The position numbers and the translations under genes were made by a program. From Davidsoniella eucalypti (lineage: Eukaryota > Ascomycota > Sordariomycetes > Microascales > Ceratocystidaceae), in the NCBI GenBank assembly GCA_004009845.1, contig RMBW01000014.1:1-64000 (forward strand): a stretch of 64,000 nt of DNA, read 5' to 3'. A model generated the notes under the pieces. The model ran no database searches, was not told the origin of the DNA, and saw only the letters and a list, made by a program, of their open reading frames with translations. Positions 55,803-64,000 of the stretch are shown here, piece by piece. The first letter of the stretch is position 1. The number at the start of each line of letters is the position of its first letter.

Positions 55803-57914
55803 TTTGGCGGTTGTTTATCGTGTGACGAAAGTATTGTGATGTGGAAAGAGTCGAGTTGCTATCCAAGAGGACAGGTTTCGTAGAGCGTAGTAATGGCTAG
55901 GCTGAAACTGGAAGCACAACACACTGCTGTTCTATTTTTTTGCGTCGCGCGTACAGTTCGTCCAAAGGGATTGAGGTCCGACGAGATTGGAAAAGGCGGA
56001 TATCAGTGAAGGGGTCGTCGCAATCGTAAGAATGAAGGGCTGGCTAGCAGTAATGGTTTGTATGGGCCGTTTTGATTCGTAAATGAAGAAGAAATGGATG
56101 GTCTGGAGATGATTGGAGTGAGAAAAAATGAACTGGGTAAAAAAACACAAAATGGAGGCGTCAAAGGTGCATCAAGCACGTGGAGGTTGTGGATCGTCGG
56201 CTCTTTTAGCTTTTGGGGGCAGCAAAGAATTGAAGAAATCCAATGTTACAGAGAAGAAAGAAAGAAGAAAAAAAGAGAGCACAATAGTTAAGGCTGCTCC
56301 GAAGCTCTAGGCTCCTAGTTGACGAGCAGGTGGGTCAAAAGCGGTAAGCAACTAGGGGCCGTGCGTCGTATTTTTATTTCTGGTCTTTCGTTACTACATA
56401 TAGATATGTATCCAGGATCATCGACTTGCTTCCAATGCCACTGCCGATGGCTAGGCAGACTGAGTGTATTGTATCTAATTCAGCAAAAAGTAGTTAATTT
56501 AACTAGCTGCCTGGTGATAAAGAAGCTATCTAGAGAGAAATCTGTGGAATGGACTGAGGAAGCCAAGTCAAAGGAGTTGCATGTCAGTTGCAGACAAAGC
56601 GAATACGTCACAAGTTAGGGGTCTAGTCTCTACAACCAGAGGTGCCCTGAACAAGCCCTGCAAGTTTTGGCGGCTAGCGGAACAAACTCATTCATCGGCG
56701 GTCTTCATTGGTGATGAAAGGCCGGCTCTAGGGGCCCTAAAAGCAGTAAAGCCACCGCCTACACTAATTGTACTAATAATGCCAAACAAATAAAACGGAC
56801 CCTTTTGTGTCGATCTAGAACAATGAGATTCAGTGTTGAAGCTAAGCTAAATAAAAATTACCACTCTATTCTCGAACTCGGCAGGAGATTACCTTCTCTT
56901 GGTGCTCCTAAACTGCCACTATGCAACATGCACAATGCAGGCCCCAGATTTCGTGCATACACATAATCATGTATATGTACTCAATACCTTTATATAGTAG
57001 CGAAGAGGTTGCAAAGATCGGGCTACACGGTAGCTGCACGGCTCGCGAACAATCGTAGCGGCATCGAACTTTTAGTCGGTTTCACCGAGACTGCTTAGGG
57101 GTATTTGAGACTATGAGAGATCATGGTTTCGAAACAAGTCAGTTACTGGTTCGCACAACGCCTTTGGTTTGGGATTGTGTTTGAAGTACTGCCCCGTATT
57201 GTGCATTCAGTGATAATACATTTATGTATGTATACATCTATACACGGCTATATACTTTAATGCCCCGGGGCGCTTACTTCGTCGCCTCCATCAACTCGGC
57301 TGACGTAGTGTAGTTACGTATAAATGGATTCTGGATCCGATATATATAGGCATACGGCATAGCCACAGTTAGTAAGTGTGACTAGGTAGGCTAAGCGCTC
57401 AAGCGCTGAGATGTCAAGTTCTACTTAACCCTATGCGTACTATGCCTATTATAACCCTACCAGTTTTCGTAACAAGTTAGCATATTTGGAGACCCTGTAC
57501 ATGTACATAAACATAACTTTTACTAGTTATAACAATACGAAAACTAATAATCAGTCTTATACGCTGTTACATTGCCACATAAACAGGATATCAATCACAT
57601 TTCTCCGCATCACTTGGCTCACCAAAGCTCCTGAATGCCACGAATACCAGCAACAAGTAACTCTTTGTTGTAGTCTAGAAGCTGTGAGTAGTACTGATTT
57701 GGCCATTATCAGCCCATCAAAAATAGCGATGTCGGCGAGATAAACAACTAACCGAACACTGCTTTGGTCCGATAGACAAACCAACTAGGATCTATCGGGC
57801 TTACGGGGCGGGTGGCTAGAATTAATAAGAAGAGAAGTAGAACGTCTTTGTTGATACTGCCTTTTCGTTAATCTTCCTATCAACCAGTATATTTTCTTTT
57901 GTACCGCTTACAGT
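55803..57914. other. Intergenic between TVP18 and the cyclodeaminase-like gene
   Basis: 2.1 kb containing the divergent promoters of both genes. Frames at 56094-56793 and 57486-57784 have no motif. A T-rich/A-rich strand switch lies near 55930-56280. No repeat or RNA gene recognised. Confidence 0.45.
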
Positions 57915-59393
57915 ATGATTACACTCACGGATAGCGAGGTGCGCTTTATCCTGGAGAGCCTCACTACGGACGAACTTATCGAGTTTCGTGAGGTTTTTTC
58001 CAATGCTTTGCACCAATATTCAACGGACACGGGTGTCAACGATAACTCCGTGTTCCAGACGCCACATCGTACGACCACATACTCCCGCGAAACCGGCGCT
58101 ACGACACTTTATATGCCGTCCAGCGGTCCCCAGGGGATGGGTATAAAAGGTAGAGTACATACTGTTTCTAATGTGCCGGCAATTGTATTGTAACTAACTG
58201 AATCATCATCACCATCTCTAGTCGTGACACTATCCTCACCCAAAGTTGGCGACCCATCTAATGCTGCCAACAAGCCCGCCATCCGCCCGACCGGAGCGCT
58301 TACGCTCTTTGGCCCTTCCGGTGAACCTGAAGGGGTTTTGCACTGTAGTACACTGACCGGCTTTAGAACAGCCCTGGCATCGATGTGTCTGCTCTATCGT
58401 CGCAAAAAGGTCAAAACACTAACAATATTTGGTGCTGGCATCCAAGCCTACTGGCACCTGCGTTTAACGCTGATGTTGCGTGGTCCCGAGGTAAAGACTA
58501 TATATCTGATCAACAAGTCATTTTCAGAGAGTGCCCGCGAGATCTTACAGAAGTTCCATGAAATACCTACGGAAATTAAACAACGTGAGGGCTGGATCAA
58601 TGCCAAATTCGACCTGTTAACACCGAGCTATGGGGCGTTTGACCGGCTGGTCAAGGAAAACGTTCGCGCAGCAGATGTGATATTTTGCTGTACGCCGTCA
58701 ACTAGCGATCTCTTCGATGGCTCGATCCTGACCTCTCACGAAGGCCGCAAGAAGGGGCGTTTGATAGTCGCCATTGGAAGCTATCAACCACACATGAGAG
58801 AGCTCCCGGAGGCTTTGGTTTTGCAAGCTATCGGACAAAACGAGAAGAAATGCACCATTCACTACCATAAGCATGCTGAGGAAGGCGGTGTCATTGTTGT
58901 TGATACTATCTCTGGTGTGGAGAAAGAAGCTGGCGAAATCATTGACGCCAAGGTTGACCCATCACATCTGGTTGAGTAAGTGCATATGCTTTACAATGAC
59001 TGTAACAAAAATAAGTGATTAACTTTATTGTATAGGCTTGGCGAGCTTGTCATGCTTCGCAAAATGGAAGAATCCGAGAAGGAAGCCGCAGACAAAGATG
59101 ATGAAGGAAGCCAGGATGTCCACGACACACCGTGCAGCACTTCAAGCCCTTCTACCACTAGTTTAACCACGAGTTCCTCGTCTTTGAGTTTACATCGCCA
59201 TCCGAAGCGAAGTCTTAGCAGATCTCGCACGATGGAGAAACAAGTAAAAGACGACACTCTCAACCGCTGGCTCTACAAAGGCAACGTGATATATAAAAGC
59301 GTAGGCATCGGCTTCATGGACCTAGTTGCGGGAACGTATGTGATCAAGTTGGCTAAAGAAAAGGGTGTTGGCACCGAAATTCCTGGATTCTAA
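57915..59393 (+). CDS. Ornithine cyclodeaminase / mu-crystallin family protein
   Basis: An NAD(P)-binding protein of the OCD/CRYM superfamily, whose members act on amino or imino acids (ornithine to proline, or ketimine reduction); the substrate here is unknown. Exons 57915-58149, 58222-58975 and 59036-59393 give 448 residues, against ~330-400 for most relatives. MITLTDSEVRFILESL is the typical start. YMPSSGPQGMGIKG joins VVTLSSP across intron 1; GALTLFGPSGEPEGVLHCST and TGFRTALASM form the substrate side, and LTIFGAGIQAYWHL is the Rossmann dinucleotide loop, followed by ADVIFCCTPSTSDLF and IVAIGSYQPHMRELP. The third exon opens with a Ser/Thr-rich insert (~60 residues) before LYKGNVIYKSVGIGFMDLVAG, the conserved end. 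Intact. Confidence 0.87.
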
Positions 59394-59553
59394 ACAAGGA
59401 GAGAAGAAAGCAAAGGTAATAACGTAATTCACTTGATGGAAAGAATTCTGTAACGAGAAGCGAGAAATATGACGTTATACAATTGTGGTCGGGCAAAGAG
59501 GACGCTGGTCAACTATAATTATCACTGTATGCTAGCATAACATAATAAGAATG

Positions 59554-60798
59554 CTACCTCCATTTACTATTGGAGTTCTCCTGTTGCCGTCTTTCAGCCT
59601 CCGTAATGGCATGATAATCTTGTTGAGACTTGGGCGAAGATGAATCTGTATTCTGGCTGCCCCATGACGATGTGGAATCGGACTTTGATGACGAGTTCCA
59701 GCCTCCAGAAGCTGGCTGTGTTCCCTGAGCCGCGTTTGCTCTCAATACATCCCAGGCTGAGGCTCCTTGATATTGTTGTTGCTGTTGCTGGCGTAGTTTC
59801 TGTTGCATCTTCTCTTGTCTGCGGATATGTGCGGGTACAGGAGATGTATCATCGTCATCCTCCTCCTCATTATCCATAGCAAAAGGATCGTCCTCATCCT
59901 TAGGACTTTGTGTTGGTGACTGAGGTGGTGGAGCGCCACTTCGGCGTTGCGCCCAAACGGACTCGGGTGCGTTAACCGGTGAGTTTTGCTGGTTCTCAGC
60001 CTCGACGACACGGTTACGCCACTGTTCTTCGGTCTCTTCGGCACGATGTCTACGGCGTTCTGTAGCTTCACGTTGTGCTGGCGTCATATGCTTCTCGATT
60101 TCTTGGTAGAAACGATTACGGCGGACTTCGCGGGCATGGATGACCCACGGATCGTCCTGGCGACGGAACTGAATAGGATCGATGTTACGTTCCTTCTGTA
60201 GAGCAAGCACAATCTCTTGGTTCTGTGGATCGAGGATGGTGCTGCGCAGGTAGTCACGAAGACGGGGATCGGTGGCCTTTCTAGTAAGAGCCTCCCGTGC
60301 AGAAATGGAGCCGAGGAAAGTACCAATGGTCACACTGCTGCCAACGTAGTAGGCAAAGAAGCGGGTGACGTGCCATGCCCGCTTAGCAGTTCGGCCCTTG
60401 AGCCATGGCTGGGAGGGGGCGGGAAAGGTAGTGAACATGGTCATATCACGGGCCTTCCACAGCGGGAACTTCATTTGCTTGCGGCCCCAAATGGTTATGC
60501 CGAGAGCTGCGGCAACCACTACGGCATGGTTGTTGAGGTAGGCATCGCCTTCGGCGGCAGCATACTGGGCTAGAGCCTCGAGTTCAACGTTGTCGAGGGA
60601 CCGGCCGACAAGAGCTTCTTGCGAGCGGTGCACAGAGACACGAACGGCGTGGATCTTGCGCTCGTCATTGAAGCCGACTAGACGAGCTAAGAACGGCGGT
60701 GCGGCCTTGTCGCCTAGAGCATTGCGGATGCGTTCATGAGTGACGGTGGTGTCTTCCGGCGTCTGGGGAAGATCTGTCCAGCTGGATGTAGCGGGCAT
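59554..60798 (-). CDS. Conserved fungal membrane protein of unknown function
   Basis: Single exon, 414 residues from the ATG at 60798; a longer upstream frame exists but its extra residues look like leader sequence. Two hydrophobic segments, HAVVVAAALGITIWG (~residues 93-107) and FFAYYVGSSVTIGTFLGSI (~146-164), suggest two TM helices, with basic stretches (KQMKFPLWKARD, RTAKRAWHVTRFF) between them. The C-terminal half is charged and probably coiled coil (ERRRHRAEETEEQWRNR), then acidic (NEEEDDDD), a Gln run (QQQQQQ) and Ser-rich. I do not recognise a named family; mitochondrial or ER membrane placement is a guess. It shares the ~0.9-kb upstream region with DNA2, divergently. Good codon use and no break. 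Confidence 0.75.
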   Translation of the reverse strand: MPATSSWTDLPQTPEDTTVTHERIRNALGDKAAPPFLARLVGFNDERKIHAVRVSVHRSQEALVGRSLDNVELEALAQYAAAEGDAYLNNHAVVVAAALGITIWGRKQMKFPLWKARDMTMFTTFPAPSQPWLKGRTAKRAWHVTRFFAYYVGSSVTIGTFLGSISAREALTRKATDPRLRDYLRSTILDPQNQEIVLALQKERNIDPIQFRRQDDPWVIHAREVRRNRFYQEIEKHMTPAQREATERRRHRAEETEEQWRNRVVEAENQQNSPVNAPESVWAQRRSGAPPPQSPTQSPKDEDDPFAMDNEEEDDDDTSPVPAHIRRQEKMQQKLRQQQQQQYQGASAWDVLRANAAQGTQPASGGWNSSSKSDSTSSWGSQNTDSSSPKSQQDYHAITEAERRQQENSNSKWR

Positions 60799-61703
60799 TC
60801 TTAGTATATGAAAGTGGTACCAAGTGTGCGTATGTGTGAAAAGTCGATAGAAAACGAAGCTAGAGCACAATTGTAGAGAAGTCGGTCCATGGGAGCCTTC
60901 GGGGAAGCTTGCTAAGCTTGTTCGGCGATCGTACGTAGAAAGCTTAGAGCGCCACAAAGCGACGTCACTATGGGCGCCACACCGCAATTGGAAGGGTGGC
61001 TGACCACCAAGGTGCCTTTCGCTTGTTTTTCGACTAGCTTAGAAACTCTGTACTAGCATGGATCACTAACGCCTTTTGTTTATGGCCCCTGGCTGCAGCA
61101 GCAGCGACGCGCTAAAGCCGGGATAAAAACACGCCGGCGCGTGCCAGTCGTGCAAAGTGGTTTTCGTCTTTTTCCCATCCATTGTACTAGTGCCAACTGT
61201 GGTTCAAGTGCCATGGCCGCTTCTATGGGCGATGCTGCAATGCTACAGTGGCCTTCGTCCCGTTGCTCCAGGGCCTTGGTACGTTGTCTCTCGTTAACAC
61301 TGCGATTCTAAGGATTCTGTTGTCGTTCTTCTTCATGGGCCTTTTGATCGGGAAGTTCGTTCTGCATATCATATAAACGTATCAAAGTTACCACGCCAAA
61401 CGCTAGGATTTTATCCCACCCATAGAGTTCTTAATTGTTTACATGCATACACATACATGTATATAGCATTGTTCGTCTTCACACAAGTTCGAAGATTAGA
61501 TCGAAACCCATAGACTCCACATCCGCTTGTTTTTTCTGCTCTTCAACCTGCGTGCTGCAGTGTTTTGGTTTGGTCCATTGTATTAGTCGTTCAATCTTGT
61601 GACTGTTTACATCTGCTTCGATCATTGCTGGAAGCCTTCCCGCTACTGATGCGAGCGGCCGCATCTTGGGCAATATTCCCTATCACGGAGAATCGATTTC
61701 ACG
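60799..61703. promoter_or_regulatory. Bidirectional promoter region (membrane protein gene / DNA2)
   Basis: 905 bp between divergent ATGs, with a GC-richer middle (ggctgcagcagcagcgacgcgctaaa near 61090-61115). The palindromic acgccggcgcgtgcc near 61130 contains ACGCGC-like and GCGCG strings; an ACGCG MluI-box element, expected at S-phase genes such as DNA2, is present at about 61098-61113 as gacgcgct. This is suggestive only. Confidence 0.4.
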
Positions 61704-64000
61704 ATGCCGGCGAATCTACACCGTTCGGCGTCTGACACATCGTCGCATCAGGTGAGAACCCCCAACATTACATACTCTCTTACGCATGACTTGGACGTAT
61801 AGTAACACTTGTTTTATAGTCTCGAGGACCCTGGCAGCGCTCACGAAGCAATCCAAGCTTGCAGCATGGCGCACACAACGCGAACCGCAACATCACCATA
61901 TCTGACGTCACTCGGAGTAAACTAGACCAGCTCAAATTCAAACCCAACAAGTTGATAAGCAAAAACAGCGCCGACTCAGAGACCACAGACTCGGCAGCCG
62001 ACGACGAGGATCCGTCAGAACCAACCCTCCCAACAGGAAACGGCTTACTCGAAACACCCTCGAAGTGGAACGACAAACGACGACATCTTATCGATATCGA
62101 AGAGGAGGCTTCCCCACACGACCGCATATCATGGCGCACTGATCTGAGTACCGTCGAGAACAGCGCCTCTAAGAATACGCCAGTTCGAAATCGTAAACGT
62201 GCCGCTAGCTCATCGCCCACACAGTCACCCTATATTAGTAGGAGGGATGGCGAATCTGCCACCTTTCGTCGCCTGGCCGCCGCGTCTAAGACACACGCCG
62301 ACCCGACACTCGGATTCTGGGATCGATATGCGCTTCATGCTGATTCGTTCAACAGCGGAATGGAGTCTCCCAAGCCCATGGCTCAGTTGCTAGTGTCTTC
62401 ATCGCCGCAACCCTATAAGAGCATAACTGGATCAGCAACATCTCCAAACTCTCCTGGCTCTAGCATGGGCATGTCAGGTAGATCGTTGGGAGTTGAACAA
62501 AATTTGCGACGCTCTGTAGCCAAGGCAAATGGGGCTAAGCGGCGAAGAACGGCCGAAAACTCACGCGCTAGTCTCTTGCGCAAAGATGATGACGGCGCAT
62601 TAGCTCCACGAGATCACAATTCACTAGTCGACGTCTTCTTAAGCAATGCTTGTGCTCCCAACATCTTGAAGGACTCTTCAGCAAATAGCAAAAGCGCTGA
62701 ATTTGCTGGCTCTAAACATCTACATGATCGACCTGAGCGCTATACTCTTAGTAGAAGCAAGAGTGAGACAGCGGCTGGACTCATGAAAAGAGCAAAGTCC
62801 CCAACACCACTTTTACCACAACCTGCCGCAAACATTCAGCTACAACCGCCAGCTCAAATTCCAATGGACGAATTCGATGACCTTGAGGCTGATATGTTTG
62901 ATGACGATTTCGACGACGATCTACTCTTAGATCTTGTTGACAGTGCAACAACAAATTCAGAGCCCCCAGCCTCTGATATGCCACCCACTGTAAATATACC
63001 TAAAGCACAACAACAGCAACAACAACATACACCCGTACCAAAAGAACTACCGCAATCAATGGTGGCAAACAAAGCGCCTCTTGGCTCAACGAAGTCATCT
63101 TATAGCGACCAATACGAAGACGGCGACTTCAATGACGATGAGCTCAACTTTCTCTATGACAGCACTCAACCTGCTCCACCAAACAATGGCAACGATCACT
63201 TACAAGCAGCCTCGGCTTCTACTACGACTATACAAAATGAAGAAGACGAGTTTGGTGATTTGGGAGATCTCTCTGGTCTGGATCTAGATGCCGAGTTTGC
63301 AACAGCTTCCCAAGCACCAGGCTCGAGGGTGAATCCCACCCCTACTGTACGTACAAATAACTATACCTACCACGACAACAACCATGGCCATAACAATGGC
63401 TACGACAACAAAAACTATGGGGATGATCGGAAGGGTTCCAATACAACTTACAGCCACAATTACAACAGCCATGGCGGAAACGGCCAGCGGTAGTTGAACT
63501 CAGTGATAGACTTGGGGATATTAATGAGTAATGAACTGTGAATAGACTCCTTTGAAACATAAGCCCCGCGTTGTGCGCAGAATGAAAATAATCGAGGTCA
63601 CTGAAACCGAATATCATGTTGATGGGAATGTGGAGAGGCAAAAGGTAACTGAAAATATTGTCGCTGTTCCAACATCCTTATGCCCAGCTAACTAACCCTT
63701 GAAATAGTCTGTTGTACTGGAAGATGAAAGGACCAAGAAGACTGTCACCGCATTGCTGCGGGATGAATGGTTCGAGCCAGAGCTGGAGGCTGGCCCTTGG
63801 GGCTATGTCGTTGGTCAGTTTGAGGACAACGTGTGTATCATTGACCGTGATCGCAACTATTTTATTCTTGAACCAGATCACCTCGTCTCGATTACGACTC
63901 TGGCTGATGCCTTCAGTTGTAGCCGCAAGGCAGTCCTTCAAGATCGGGTGCGTGCTACTAGTGGGCCAGGCAAGCCTATAGTGTACGGTACAATTCTGCA
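61704..64000 (+). CDS. DNA2: DNA replication helicase/nuclease Dna2, 5' part (runs off the window)
   Basis: Processes long Okazaki-fragment flaps and double-strand-break ends in the nucleus. Exon 1 is 61704-61751 (MPANLHRSASDTSSHQ), exon 2 starts at 61820 and continues to the 63.3-63.5 kb area, a middle exon ends at 63644, and the next starts at 63708. About 500 residues of disordered N-terminus carry acidic DDFDDDL patches, a QQQQQQ run and Asn/His-rich codons at the end of the exon 2 frame; part of that Asn/His stretch (after a GTACGT at 63344) may be intron. The conserved core begins MKIIEVTETEYHVDG, then TALLRDEWFE, YVVGQFEDN, NYFILEPDHLVSITTLADAF and SCSRKAVLQDRVRAT: this holds the first Cys of the Fe-S cluster and the approach to the PD-(D/E)XK nuclease domain. 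The nuclease and helicase domains lie beyond 64000. Confidence 0.88.

Noticed and set aside
1..64000. CRISPR arrays, LTR pairs, rRNA genes, bacterial-type operons
   Set aside because: No regularly spaced repeats, no paired long terminal repeats and no rRNA signature found by reading; the gene structure is eukaryotic.

Overview
The window reads as nuclear DNA of a filamentous ascomycete, most likely Pezizomycotina. Protein genes carry short GT-AG introns. The core gene set is typical of that group: an AcuK/Ert1-type zinc-cluster regulator, riboflavin kinase, Fmp52, Opi3, peroxisomal 3-ketoacyl-CoA thiolase, Aim21, Tvp18 and Dna2. The decayed genes (NtaA-type monooxygenase, secreted peroxidase, OPT and UNC93-like transporters, Bck1-type MAPKKK) and the mobile elements (non-LTR retrotransposons, a MULE) also fit. 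I cannot place it more narrowly.

Layout. Positions 1-14.2 kb hold ordinary genes with large AT-rich gaps: a DHA1-type MFS exporter (+), the AcuK/Ert1 regulator (+) and riboflavin kinase (-). Positions about 15.2-39.9 kb form an accessory island. It contains LINE fragments that share one 3' terminus, a tRNA-Tyr with LINE debris on both sides, a non-autonomous MULE, two large P-loop NTPase/nuclease-like paralogues that are both broken by in-frame TGA codons, one intact two-exon PD-(D/E)XK-like gene, one orphan gene, and a graveyard of truncated metabolic, transport and signalling genes joined end to end. Positions 40.2-64 kb are a conserved block: FMP52(-), RING protein(+), OPI3(-), POT1(-), AIM21(-), TVP18(-), ornithine cyclodeaminase-like(+), a conserved membrane protein(-) and the 5' part of DNA2(+).

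Functional themes. The core genes cover carbon-source regulation (AcuK/Ert1 controls gluconeogenesis in other fungi; POT1 carries out fatty-acid beta-oxidation), cofactor and lipid synthesis (FMN1, OPI3), actin patches and Golgi membranes (AIM21, TVP18) and DNA replication (DNA2). They are not an operon or an obvious cluster.

The most notable material is the pair of NTPase/nuclease-like genes, which resemble the transposon-derived Crinkler/RHS-type effector architecture. A 748-bp MULE with about 164-bp inverted repeats and an 8-bp target duplication sits in the 3' end of the first copy. Next in interest is the mosaic of gene fragments around 27.3-32.5 kb. All intron coordinates were set by eye from splice signals and reading frame; family names are from recognition of sequence, not a database search.
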